Source: Lepisosteus oculatus (Eukaryota; Chordata; Actinopteri; Semionotiformes; Lepisosteidae). Taken from it: a stretch of 64,000 bases of DNA. The notes beneath the pieces are model-generated. The model saw only the letters and a list, made by a program, of their open reading frames with translations. It made no database searches and had not been told where the DNA came from. How positions within the stretch are numbered: the first letter of the stretch is position 1; every line of letters begins with the position of its first letter. Positions 1-14,200 of this stretch are shown in pieces. A program made the translations under genes and the position numbers. Location: positions 13,763,275 to 13,827,274 of the forward strand of contig NC_090716.1 in NCBI RefSeq assembly GCF_040954835.1, written 5' to 3'.

Positions 1-1842
1 GTTTCAGTTATTAATTAAATGTTAAATTTGATTAGCTTCTTATTTGCCATTTTTATTTAAATGTTCTAGAGTGTGCAGTGTTTTCTATACAGACTGTTTG
101 AATGCCTAAGTGCCATAAACTAGGAATAAGGAGGTGCTGCAGTGTGCAACAGCAGGGACAAGCACAAGGTACAGTACAGTACTGTCCACAGAAGATAATG
201 TGAGTTCATCAATTTAAATTCCACGCAAAATAAAACTTAAGAATTTTTTCAGTATAAAAAATATAAAGTAATATGATACCATCTAGAGCTTGTAGTGTTA
301 ACACTTAAAGGCCTAAACACTTGTTCCTTTGCAGCCTACGCATGCTACACATGCTACCTACTTGAACTAGTTAACATCAAGGACCACAAGTTTTGAGTAC
401 TAACTGGTCAGTTGTTAGTCCACTAAATGCTACTAAATTTGTATATTGACTCTTCAGGTTTTTGTTTTCATGATGATAATTGTCCCTTAAAATTAGGTGT
501 GTATTAATTGTGTAAAATATTATTATTGGATTATTACTAATTGCATATTTCTGGAAGTGTTTGCAGGTCTCTGGGAGCTGAAGGTAATATTGCAAAGTCA
601 AAAACAAGCTGTGAAAAATGTACAACTCTAAGATACTAGAAGTGCTGAAAAAAGAGTTAATATTATGTGAATATACTGCAAAATGTAGCTCTGCTCAATT
701 TACAGCTAAGTCCCTTTGGAGTACAATAGACAGGGAATGAACATCTGTCGGCCTATTTCTTGTTTTTCATGCAACAAAGGTGAAGGCTGATGTACTTTTT
801 TCTTTTGAACACTCTAATAAGGAAGAAATAAACCTTCATAAGATCTAAAATGTCCACAAAGAAAAGATCTGTTTCCTCCTTTCTAGTACCATAGGTCTCC
901 CTGTTGACTCGGCTTTCACTCTGGAGAAGGTAAAAGCTGTGATAAACTAGTTCCATTCTGGACAATTTAAGTTGAATACTTGTAAAGAAAAAGAAAAAAA
1001 GCACACAGATCAAGCTTTGATGAGATTAAAAACAGAAACACAGGGTCTTGAGAAACATTCAAAAAGGACTAATTTCTATAATTGAGTAGACCACTCAGCA
1101 CAAAGTCTTCACCGTTTAAAAAAAATAGAAAACTTAGAACTAGAAAAAATATCTCTTTGGCCTTCAATGCTGTAAAGCAGAGAGAATATTCTTTGTATCA
1201 GAAAGCTTAGGAATTAATGTTAAGAGTTAAACTGAATTATTTTTGCGATTGCTATCTCATGCTCTTTGGAGAAGCAATTACTTTTCTGTGTGAGACATAG
1301 CTATTACAACACCAGACTGCATTTTGCTAATTTCCTCCTCCTGTGCTGGCACTTTTACACTAGCCAATTGACGGCATATTCACCCTGGCAACAGCTTTCA
1401 GAATTGATTTTTCAGAGACAACTAGATTACGTTTTGGGAATTCAAACAATCAGGTAGAATGTAGGAAAAAGAAAAGAGCTTGTGTCTCTTCAGACAAGAT
1501 TCAGTGTTGTGCAGACTGAGTGTCATCTCTTGGGGCCTCTTAAATGAAACTGAAATGGTACAGTTCAGGTCCTCTTTAGTGTGAAGGAAATTTGTTTCCA
1601 AACACTGCCTCGTTTTTAACATTTTAATGGATATAATAACCAAAGTCTGGAACAAAGAAAAGAGCCCAGCTCCTGCTGATCACCTCATTAGTACCCTATA
1701 AACACCGTCCTTCAGGTTTTCTTCTGAAGCACATGTCCCTCAACACCCCAGTGGCAGTGTGCACAGTAACCTTTAACTCATGTTCTCATGTACTCAATGG
1801 GCATTCCTCAAGCCAAATGGATTAAAGCCAAAACATCACGGT
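1..1842. other. AT-rich flank 3' of IGHMBP2, no gene seen
   Basis: This stretch lies beyond the likely 3' end of IGHMBP2. It has only short ORFs of up to 86 codons on either strand. None shows a recognisable domain or sensible splice sites. I see no RNA gene and no clear repeat in it. Confidence 0.5.
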
Positions 1843-1848
1843 TTTATT
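1843..1848 (-). promoter_or_regulatory. possible polyadenylation signal for IGHMBP2
   Basis: The plus strand reads TTTATT here, which is AATAAA on the minus strand. It lies about 390 bases past the IGHMBP2 stop codon, a plausible 3'UTR length. No transcript evidence is available, and the sequence around it is AT-rich, so a chance match is possible. Confidence 0.35.
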
Positions 1849-2240
1849 TAATATATGTAGTATACCTATTTAATTTTACTTGCGGGACAGAATTCTCTGT
1901 ATGCCTGAATCTGGACTGATTTAAAAAGGGTACAACATAAACAGAAAGACTAAACAAGTATAGGGTACTTGTATAAGACTAAACAAGTAATTTACGTGTA
2001 AGGATTTTTTAAAGTGCATCAGAACATTTTAACATACACAACACAGTTTTCAGTTTTGTCTGGAGTATGATTTCATTTTTAAACAATTTTTGTAGCACTT
2101 CTGTTGAAGTCTGTTGATTTTTAATACAGTGGCTTCAAGTCTTTTGACTTATACTGGAAAAAAGAACCATCTACCTGAAGTTGTGAAACTATTACTTTAA
2201 TTGTATAGACTGAGTGATGTAATCTTAAAGAAGAATCTAT

Positions 2241-5200
2241 TCATTTTTCCTTCTTTTTACTTTTCCGCTCGGTGGCCAGATCTTCTAGTTTCCTGTCTAG
2301 TTTCCTCTGCAGGTAGGCTTTCTTGGCTGGGTCGATGGACCTGTCTTTGTGCCCACTACCCCCATACAGAATGCCCTCACGGCTGATCCTCATACGAGCG
2401 TGTGCCTTTGCTTTGTCACCACATCCATGAACCTGCAAAACAAAAGACAACACCCAATTATGTACAAGTGAACGACTGCTGTAAGCTCCCTCCTTCAGTG
2501 TAGGGAATTCAGAAATGAAATTATGTTGGATTCTACAGAAGATGTAGCAGAACATGAGGCACTTTTTAGCAAAGATTGCTATTTACATATACATAAAAAT
2601 AAATAATTGTACATACAAATGCAATGCTGTGAAGTCTACACACCCTTTACAGATGAACACAGATTTGACAGACTTTACAGATTTTGTGGCCTAACTGCCT
2701 GACATTAAATCAGAATTATTTTATGTTTATTTATGCATTGTAACACGCAACCTCAAAGTGAAAAACGAATGCCCAAACGCTCTGAAAAGTAATTACCAAT
2801 TAAAACTAAAGTAAAGAGCCGACTGCAATTGGTCCATGATTTTATTTTTTAATTTCCAAAGCTTTGCTGTAAACCCTTAGAACTATAACATAAACTGTTA
2901 TAATGGGGGTTAATGAGCAAAAAAATAGAAGCAGCAAAACCAGCATTATTTAAAGAAAATCACTGGAGCTCGCTAAATCGCTAGTCCGCATGAGTCTAAT
3001 GACAATTGCTAGATTACAAATGTGTAGATGAAGCCCCAGATACTCAATGTAACAAAAAACGCTTGAAGACACACATACGGTATGCATCCCATCTGAATGA
3101 ACTGTTTCGATTGGAGAATTCGTTATGAAGACTTGACAGCTGACACCATTTCACAGCACAATACTAAGTATTAGCAATCGCACATTGTCAAAATTCATCA
3201 CATTCTATGTTATACACATTTCATAAGAAAATGGAACTGTCCATTATAAGTGGACCATTATTGAATCAGTAATTTTCAGAACATTGTGATTCATTGCAAC
3301 ATATACCACAAATTTATAGCAGCAAAATCTTACCTCTGGGATGTGGTGACTCAGACAGTATCGCCTGTTACAGAAAGAACACATCTGCCCCAATGTCAGT
3401 ACACTGGCCTTACACTTGGAGAATCCACAGACACTGTCTGCTTTCACAACAGCATCTATGAGAGCATCGAAATCGTCACTGGTAGCAACAATGGCTGAGG
3501 CCTGGCCCTGAGAGCAGTCCTTTCCTGGAATGGTAAAAGTTGAAGGCAAATGGTAGGTTCAGAATGGCATCAGAGATAAGCATCACTAATGTGTCTTTTC
3601 TGCAAACTCCTGTCAGGCACAATTTCATCCTCACTACGTTGGTTATGCTTCGGTTGAACTATCAGTAATTGTCACTCTAGAAGTTGTGCTCTGGCAGTGA
3701 CACTGTAAACCAGAGACGTGATGCAAAGTGTTCTTTTGACAGCTCACAGGTGCTATTCAGACTGCTTTTACAATTTTATCTGTTACACTCATTTAGAAGG
3801 TTGACAGAAGCTAATAACACTCAGCATCTTTTACACCTTTGTGATTACTTTTCTTACAGAAAGGCATACATTCTATTTGGAGGTATGCAGAAATGCAGAA
3901 AAAATACTACACTATCGTATAGCTCCAATAGGTGTTTTATGGTGGGTAATCAGTAATGAAACATTTCTTGTTGTACTCAGATATTCTCAAATACTAACAA
4001 ATCCATAGTAAACTGTTTCACATCTGCTAGCAAAGCCGTGCTTCACCCACCTTTGGTGGACTGTTTGGGCTTCTTTGAAGACGGAGTTTGTGCAGCTTTC
4101 TGACCTTTGTTCTGCCGAATCTTCTCTTCCCTTTTAGCCTGCTCTCGCTGCATTCGTTCCAAGTGCAATGCCTTCAGATCTACTTGTGCCACGTCTACGT
4201 CCTTCTGCAAACCCTGCTCGCTCGATGGCTTGACAAGGGTCTCGGAGGATAGGAAACGGCACTCCTTTGCCCCAGCAGCCTCTGCGTGTGTGTGCTGAGT
4301 CCCTGCTCTGGTGACAGTGATGTGTCTTTCCTTCCCTTCTCCTGTACTCTCATGCTTTAAGCCCAGCTCCTCAGAGATCTGGTGTACCAGCAGGCGGTCA
4401 TGTGAGGTTAAGGATGGTGGAAAATCTAGTGAAGCCTTTTCTGTGTCCCTCAAAAACTCTAGTATTTTCTCTCTTAGATTCTCATAGCTCTTTCTCTTTT
4501 GCTCTTCTTCCACAGGTGTGGACGAGTCACCATCCTGTTTAGCACGATGATTTGGTTTTCCAGTACTCACACTGTTCATCGCTGTTTGCTTTTGGCCTTG
4601 GACCTTTCTGTTTTCTGTTTCCTTTCTCTTTCCCGTATGTTTCTTAGTAGTCTGAGTCTTAGAAGACTCTTTGGTCTGTATTTCTCCTCTTTGTGCACCT
4701 TGAGAGAGCTCATGGGAGTAATTCTGAGGAACTACGTCCTCGAGATACTCAAAAGCTGTCCGTACCTCCCCATGCTCGCCTATGTAGTCCACAAGAGCCT
4801 TCAGGAAAGCATGATGGCAAACAGTTTGTGAGTCACACACCACTACCAGCTGGCGTCTAGCACGGGTTACGGCTACATTGACCCTTCTGTCCTCGGACAA
4901 AAACCCAACATCCCCTGCAAAGGCAAAACACAGTTCCATTAGCATGCTAGAAGTATTTCATCTGTTAAGAAAGAAGAAAACACCAGGGTGCAGACTAGTT
5001 TTGTACATTAAGGATCAGTTGCATTGAAAACATTTGAGGCTAAGTGATTATAGTATCAAACCAGTGACTGAGTTTCTAAGGACTCCTCTTCACTTTTTTA
5101 TTAAATATCCCTGTAAATCCAATTCCTTTACAATCTGACATCCAATAAAGATGATAAAGTTCAATGCGTAGGTGCCTTAGCTCAAGGGAAATAAGTACAG

Positions 5201-8200
5201 TTAGTTAAATAATGTGAAACACTGTGTCTCTCTACTGAAAACATACATGAGTTCTCCTGTCTAGACTTTCCAATGGCAATATCATAGAAAGTATGCATAC
5301 TGATTTGGTGTGCAGTTACCCTATAGGATTATACAGGAGAGCACCGTATGTAAAATGATATAAACACGTTACATCAAATGATATTGACACAAACATTACG
5401 ACCACGAAATTACAGCATTTCAAGAAGAACAATAAACACATTTCTTAATTTCTTCAATAGTGGCAAGTACAGTACAAAACCGCAACAGGAGACTCTGGTC
5501 TGCAGCGGGAAGACACAGTTCCACCGACGGCACTGTTCAAGAAGAAAGATGTAGGGAGTTTCTCACTTTAATCACTCAACAGGAAAAAGCACCCCAGCTG
5601 GGGCCTCACCCTTTCTGTTTGACCTGACTAACGAAAGCACCACCGCCTCCTTTTCCCTGCCTTGGAAGCCGTCCACGGATTTGATTTCCAGGTCTGGAAG
5701 CTTCTGAGAAAGCCGTTGTCTGAGCATGTCCACCTGCCAGGGAACACGAACACTGTAGAACAATCACGGAGCACAACAGTACAAATACCGCTTAAACCGC
5801 CAGTTTCAAATACATCTGAAACAGAAATGATTAGCAAAAACGGTGGAGAATTTATAAGACATTATTCTCTCTGTCCTGATGTGTGTAAAGGAGCAGTAAA
5901 CAAGAACATTGTGTTAGAGTAATACCTTAGAGCAATAGTAAAGATGCGAAAACTCAGGAAAGAATCACAGTTGCCAGAAATATGCCTCTGGTGCCTTAAA
6001 GCAACCAAAAGCAGACCTGGCTTACGAGTCAGCTCAGATATCCTTTATGTGGAGAATAAAAACTAAACGTTTTGAACTGCCACCACTCCTCCACAGCGGC
6101 TGCTGACAGTGTTTTCCCCATCTTTAAACAGCCAGGTGCCAAAAAGTACAGGAGTCAGGGCCATGTGCTAATAGCTGGATACAGACAGAGACACTGCAGC
6201 GGTTCTTCTCCTCTTTCTTGGTAGTGGATTATCCAGGACACGTCTGCACATATACTGTATGTGATTACTGTAACATACTGTACATATATAAAGCTTACAT
6301 TGCCATTGCATTAGAAACTCAATTTATGTGATGATATATGACTGAAAGGTCCTCTACTAGCTGTGACTGCTAAATGTTACGTAAGTTGATGCACAAAACT
6401 GAATGTCTTTTACACTGAAAACTCAAACAACCATATCAAGATTAAAAAAATTCAATTATCACAATGCGATTGCTAACTATTTGATAATTAAATCCCAGCT
6501 ACCGAAATAGAATAGCACTGGAATAGTGCCCTCACCTGCAGATTGTAGGGGGTAATGATGCCTATGTCTTTTGCTTTGACACCAGCCTCAGTCAGAGTTT
6601 GTATATGAAGTGCCACAATATCAGCTTCCCCTGTAGAACAGAAAAGGTTTAACCTGAATCTTATAGGACATTCTTTTGAAACAGCATCATAAATGAAAGA
6701 GCCAAAAGTGAAAACAAGCCTTTTCAGAACTAAAAATGGGGGGGGAGGGGGGGGCAACTCTTTTAATTAAATCATTTGTGGAGCAGAATACAGAGGTGAT
6801 CCCCCTAGATGGGAAACTAGAAGCAACATTCCACAGGCTCCCAGAGAAGCACAGTCGGCTGAAGGGACCAATACAGGACTGCTTATGGTGTGCAGAAATA
6901 TCAACACACAACACCGACTATATCAACTTAGAACAGGACAATTAAATCCCACAATTTGGTTTTCATAACTGATGGCTTTGCCTTTCCAGATAAAGTACTG
7001 ACTGACATTTGGAAAGATTACATGTTGGAAGAAAACAAATGTGAAGCAGCTGTAATACTGCATTGTCATGATTCCAGGACATATTTTCAATTCCCATTTA
7101 TTTTTTTTGTTACCAGAGAAAGGACAGGCTGCAATTCTTGTCTGGTGAGGGGGTGTAGCCAGGTTTTAGTTCTGGAAGCCCTAACGCCTGCACTATTTAC
7201 AATAAAGTAAAAGTTAAAAGGCTCTGAGCCTGAAATTCACCTTGATTGCCTTTAGATTGTTCATCTTCATCCTCCACCTCGAACAGCCCACAGCCAGCAG
7301 TGTCAATCAGCAGGAGAGGACAGCTGGTCTCTTCAGTGGGTTGCACCCCTGGCAGATCCCTGGCCAAGCCAAGGAATAAAAAATACAGAATAAAAAAACA
7401 GTTTGCATTTCACTCATTTTCATTTCTGGAAAGTGGTTCAAAAAGGATGTTTCTTCCTTTGTGTTATATATGGGTTTATGTGGAGCCTACAAAGTGAAAG
7501 CAACTTACATGTGTACCAAATTCCAAAAAGATTCAAACAGACCGTCTTAGTTTGCATTACTACAACATACATAAATACAAGGCAAATAAACAATGTTTTA
7601 TTCTTATATTGCGGGACATGAAAAAATTAAATGATAGAGTTTGATTTGTCATGTCAGGGGTCAGAGGTAAAAATCAGTTTTAGTAAAACTTCAAGCTTCC
7701 TGATGGTTACTTTACTCAAAGGTATGTTAGAATACACAGTACATTCTATTAACATACCAATCTGTTACGGATACAAACGAATGATAAATAAAAGCAGAAC
7801 ATAGAAGTAAATTAGCATGTCAAAGAATAACCGTACCTCAGAAGGTGATTTTCCACGGAGGAGTGAGCAGTCAGTCTTCCACCATACATTTCCTGGGAGG
7901 CCCACTGCATTATTGCACTGTTCATGCGGTACTGCACTGTCAGCATCCTCACTACCGGGTCTCCATACTTCTGAATCAGCCTCTCCATCAGACTCCGAGA
8001 GAGGCCTCCGGGGCCAGCTCTGTGAAGGCGAACATTAAAAATGAGGATATAAACACAGTCTCAGTCGAGCTTGAGAGGGATTTTACAGAAGCTTCAAGCA
8101 AAACCAAGAATACAGATCTGCTGTTTTCAATGTATCAGGTATTAATAATCTGTTCTGCTCTAATTAGATTTATCGATCACTGCAGATGAAAATGACAACA

Positions 8201-11200
8201 CTCTCAAGGACAACGTTCTGGGCTATTCCTGACTTAACTGAACTAATTAACTTCCTAAACTGATCAAATGTCATATACTGTATCATCCAAGCCTTAACAC
8301 AGTGAAGAGTGACCAGCTCAGCAGTGGCTTCTCAGAACCAGGACTGGCCACCGCTGGCCTAGAGACTTCAGGTCATTCCTCCTCCTAAACTCTCAGTAAC
8401 AAAGCTGGTCTAAACAATTTTCTACATAATTATACTCAGGACCTAAATTTTCTTGCAGGGTTACAGATGTGCTGCACAATTTTAGATATTCCCGCAAATC
8501 CAGCATTTATAATGGAAAGATTTCCTGCACACATTTAGAGGCAAAACATTTCCCAAGTAGACTTAGCCTAAATGCATGATTCAAACTGTGACGTTACACT
8601 ATTTGTGTGGTTGCATTGCATGTCTTGCATTTGTTAAAAGCAGACAAATACCTCTATAAAAGGAGATATGTTTGATTCCGTCAACATTTGTTCAAAGCTG
8701 GCTGAAAAGAAAGTCTGCTTCTGAAGAAGGCGAGACCCCACAGAAAAATGCACCGACTCTTCAAACATAACATGTATAATAATGTACTTGCTCTTATTAA
8801 TATGATTAATGGACAATTCTTAATTAATTCTATAACAGAATATTTAACAGGGTCACCCAAATAAAAAAAAACGAGAGGAGCACATTACTGAATAGACAGC
8901 ATGGTCTGACAGCAGGAGTCCAGAGCATAATTCGAAAAATTTATCAGCTCTACCTACTTTGTCTGTGTACAACTGAAGTTTACCGACACACCACTCTCCA
9001 GTAAAAAATGAAAAGAAAAAGGGAGCTTACGTCTGGGATTTAATGGTGGGAGGAAGCTGTTTGTAGTCTCCAGCCAGGATGCACCGGGGCACCTTCAGCA
9101 GGGGGATCCAACAGCTGCTCTCCAGTGCTTGGGCACACTCATCGATCACAGCCAGGTCAAAATGATCTCCTGCAAGAAACTTCAGGGGACCATCGTCACT
9201 GGCACCTGCAAAACAGTGCAATGCTCAAAACAGCCCATCGTTGAAATCACCTTCTCTTCTGTTGGCAGAAGTGTAATCCAGGTGGTTTATAACTGGACAT
9301 GTACGTATCACCAGAACTTAACTGCAGATTGTTAATAACCGCATAATTGCAGGAAGATCTGTCTTCTCATCTGTCTTAAAAAAACATTTAACAAATAAAT
9401 GAATAAATATGTTTTCAAATTAATTTCAGTATTTACTACAGAAATAATCTAACGATTTTAACAGATTGTTTAAAACATCCGCCCTTCAGTTATCACAATT
9501 GTAATCCAGGTGATTTATAAAACTGGAGGTGTGTGTATCACCTCCATGCAAGGATCTGTCAGACTTAAAGGGACTTTCAAAATCTTTTGACCAACCACTA
9601 GTGATCAGTTGGTAAAGTGACTAATAGCTCAAATGATTAATCTGAAGATCAGGATTTAACTGCAGATTTCTACAGGAAGATCTGTTATGTCTTCCCATCG
9701 GTCTTAAATAACCACAGAGAAGCATCTCATGCTATGAGTGCAGCAGAACCAAATAAGCACCTACCAAAAAAACTGAGACAAATTCTACTATTAAAGAGAC
9801 AGGTTACAGAAACACAGAAAAAGAGCACATGTGCTACAGCTGTAGCATAAGGAGAAATATAACACAAAACACTCTCAGCTCTTTAAAACATAAACTGGCA
9901 GGCAGCCATTAGAATAAAAAATAGGAGCTCAGCTGAGTCAGATGAAGAAACCTATTTTAATTTCTAGTAAGATATTATCTTCAAGCATGGTCAGAATACT
10001 CTCATATTTATGCAACATTTACAATTAATGCAGCTGAAAAACTTCAAAATAATAGTCTAGACCTTTCAAGTCCAGCCTGATGTTAATCAACACAACCCAG
10101 CCCTTCCCTTTAGAAATGTACCTTTAGCCTAGTAGGCACCCATAGTTTCTATACAAATGCAGCAGAAGGCCAATGTTTCACTCACCAGTATTAGTGGCCA
10201 GAACTACGTCAGCACCCTTGAGGATCTGTGTGATTGCCGTCTCTTCCCTCTGTTTCAGCTCTCGGCGCAGCTCTTTCATCTCTCCTCTCAAATGGCTCTG
10301 ACTGCTCTTCTCGTGCGTTTTCTTCATTTTCGCCTTACGCACAAAACACAGATTTTCAACTCCAAACTTCAGTTTGCCAACATTTTATTGCATTGTTAAT
10401 AATATTGCTTATTCCCCCCTCCCCCCCAAAAAAAAATACTTTAGCCATTGAGGCTATACTGATAAAAAAGACATTTTAATGTAAAATCTTTTCAAATAAA
10501 ATTTTTTGCACTACTACTAAAAACCTTGTAGAGAAAAGTTTTTACCTCATTATGCAGTAGCTTGCAAATGTATTTATAGTCTAAAGGAACATCACTATAA
10601 AAGCAGATTTAATAGTTAAGTTAATAGTTTAAAGACAAGAACCAAATCCTCAGGAATTCTGCTACACCCTGTCCAGACTATTCTACAGAATCCTCCTTGG
10701 TTCCTTAGTCATTGGAATCTACCCTATGGCAAAGATTGCCTATACAGAAAGGATGGAGAACATAAAAAGAGAAAAGGCAAATAGTACAAAAGCAGTGAAG
10801 AAAACACAAAAAAAGACTTAGATATCATTGAAGACTAGGCAGAAAGACATTAATACACACGAGCCCAATACAATACAACCAGATAACAAAGGGTACTTGA
10901 AAAATATCATGAGGCACTAAGTGACTTGTGAAAGGGATGTAGAGGCTTGTTCATTCTTCACACAATGGGAAAATGCTAAGGTACTGTGCCAAGGAGGCAT
11001 GCAATTCCACCCAAGCCACAAGAGGGCGGCCATGTCCTCTCAACTCCAACCCTGACATTTCTGTTTAAAAAACTTCCACGCGCAAATTAGAGGCTCCTGT
11101 GGAAATTCGAATCATACACAGCTATTCTTCATTTCTGGGAATTTAAAAGAACAGCTTCAGGAGAGAACATGAGTTACAGAGCTCTATTTAAAAACGTAAG

Positions 11201-14200
11201 CCTAGTATATAGAAAACATCTGACCTAACAACCGAAAGGGAGAAGGAGAATTTTCTCTTTCGTTATAACAGCGTTGTGGAAAAAAGTCTGATCTTTAAAC
11301 CAGTTAAAGACCTCTCACTGGAAGAAAATGACAAGATCCACAAGTCAGGAAAAGCCAGCTTGTTCTCAGAGGTACTTTAAACCAAATGAAATCTTCCCGG
11401 GTTATGCAAGATTCGACTTGATCGAATTTGACGTTGAGTAAAAACCTCCCGTGGGTCCCTTGATAAAATCTGAGTTGAGTGCAGTTTAAGTCCCGTGTGT
11501 AAAGAGCGAGTTGTGCATCAAGTTCCAGTGCGAAGTAAACGTCATGCAGTCTCCACCAGGGCTGTTTGACCCTTCAGCCTTGCTTTGCTCTGCTTTGAAA
11601 ACTGTGTGGCACATATCGCAATAGTGTCAGAGAAGCACCAGTGTTTTTATTCTTTTTATTTTTTACTGTGTATTTTCAGTACTGTCCAGGGTAATGAAAT
11701 CGACATAATTTAGATTTTTTAAAGGTAATTTTACTCACACCACTGTATATTTTTTAAGGTTATGCTATATTTATTTGGTGTTTAATTCTTCTAGGCCAGT
11801 TCCCTGGGAACTAGCTAAATGAGACATTCAAATCAATAAGCTACAAGCAGCCAAATGAGCATACTGAGCTGAATGGCTTCTTCTTATTTGTAACTGTTCC
11901 TTACCATTAGTCTTGATGCGGTGGGCCACCTGTCGCAGCTCAGAAAAATAAACCTTTCAATATTAAAAAACACTGCTGATGGCACTGTAAGGGCAGCCCT
12001 GTTGAACAGATTCTGTTCCCCATGCTTACATAAGTCTGGTCGATATCTTTCCTGATGTCTGCAATTATATTGGTGTTGTCACTGTGCGCCAGCATAGCAT
12101 CTAGAGAATGCTTCTGGATCGACTCCAGGAGCCGAGCAGGGTGTCCGAGACGCAGAACTTTTACTTTATACCCCACCAGGCGTTCAACCAGGTTGTCCAC
12201 AGCAACGTTAGAAGGGGCACAGCAAAGAATCTGGCAAAGAAATTAAAAAATGGTATTATCAATAAGTAATGAGAAAAGATATGCTCGGTATGACAAATAG
12301 CAAAATAACATGAATAAATATGAAACATACAACAGTATTAAGCACAAAAACAATCAGGAAATTAGAAATTTCCTACACTGCCATCAATTGATATTGTGAA
12401 AATGAAAAGAAATTCACATGGTGCAATTCCAACGTCCTCCATGTGAGGTCCTCATTTCGATTTCTGCAGTCACTGGCTATATTTAGATAAATAGATAAGA
12501 CTGTATTGATCCCAAAGGGAAATCGAGGTAGGTATGCAGGTATATGCAGGTCTAACAACTCTGAACCCTGACGTCGTGTGCACAAGCCATGTACATAGTG
12601 CATATTACAAGAAATAGTGTATGCTTAAAAACAGTGTGACAGTCGGCCATAAATATATATCCTATCGTCGTGTGGTAAAGTCATGTTGTATTGATCAAAA
12701 TTACCTGCACCTTGAGTTCACTTATTCAAATATTCCATTTCAAATTTTACTTCAGAGCCATCCCTCAATTTCCAAACAGATGATTTACACATTTTCACAA
12801 TAATGAACTGTGTAAACATATACCCTTTTTTGAATAATGAACCTTTTTCACTGTAATGGACAAGATCCCTCTGCTGGTGAGCTTCTTACTGTGAGCTTGC
12901 TGAATACATTTTAGTAGAGTAGATCCAAGCATACTACATAAGGTAGGATGTCCATAAGGTATATATGAAATACAAACTTGTTTTTACTGTAACGAGCTGA
13001 ACTGAACAAACAATTTCATCCAACGCAGAGGAATATGCTTCATATTTCACATATGGAAAGCAGTCTATTAGGTTTAACAGGCTTTAATGATCAGTAATGA
13101 ACTGTAATTAGTAAATAGCTCATCCTTGGCCTAAAATGGATATACTGTATCAACACGATAATTATCCAAAGCATACATCATCTGTTTTAAGCCAGATATA
13201 TCAGCCAATATTGTAAGATGTTTTTTGTTAGTATTTCAGTAGGAGTAAGAACAGGTAGAGGTAGGAAGGGCTGGAAGATGATCTTTTATCACACACTTCT
13301 GAAGAACCAAGTAGAGATTGAGAAGATATGAGAAGGCAGGTAGTCACCTTTAAGCCTTGTTTAACAGCTTGCAGGATCACCTCGACTACTGTGGTCGTTT
13401 TCCCAGTTCCTGGGGGCCCATGGATTACCGCCATCTCCCTCTGAGACAAGGCAAAGGACACGGCTTCTTTCTGTGACTCATCCAGGGCCTTGTTGTAGAA
13501 CTCTAGATTTCCTTTGGAGAAACAATCACTATATAAAACCCAGCTGTGCTAAAATAATTGAATAACGCGTCGACCCTGACAGGAAACACAGCTGCTCAAA
13601 AATGCTCCTACAAGGCATAATAACTCGATCTTTGTTCTTCTGAGGGAAGAAGAAACACTGAAGACGCTTGCTCCTCAGAGGAGCAAAAGCAGAAAAGGCA
13701 GCCTGCATTTTCAAGAGAAGGAGGGCTCTGTCTCTGAAGTCTGTTGAGTTTGCAAGAACACGAAATGACACCTCAAAAGGCTGGGAGTCTTAGACAAAAT
13801 CACGGACTGAGCTGACACGTGGTTATACTATGAAAAGCGAAGTATTGGAACAGTGAAGCGAAATGTGGTGTTTTTCCTGTCTATGTATTAACACAATAAT
13901 ATTCACAAACCACATACTTTTCTGGCTTACGCTACTTTAAAAAACAACTCGAGCGCAGGAGTTTTCTTACTTTGAAATTCCTCAATTCGTCACTGGTGTA
14001 ACTGTGATAAGATGTAAAGTGTCTCATGACCTCTTATATTTTGGGGTTGCAGAAGAATAGCCAGTGTTTAAATTTAAATTGGGTCATAATGTTGGGAAGC
14101 CTTACTCTAGATGCAGTGGACAGATCCCAGAAAATGAGAGCACTTAATGAACAACAGGGGTTCAAACACAAATGAATAGTGCTAGACGTCGCCCCAGGAG

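Noticed and set aside
11904-11940. Possible extra IGHMBP2 exon with a good donor (ACTAATG|GTAAGG) on the minus strand
   Set aside because: Including it would shift the frame before the exon at 10333. Joining 12030 directly to 10333 gives [15 protein letters not shown], which matches the human spacing exactly.
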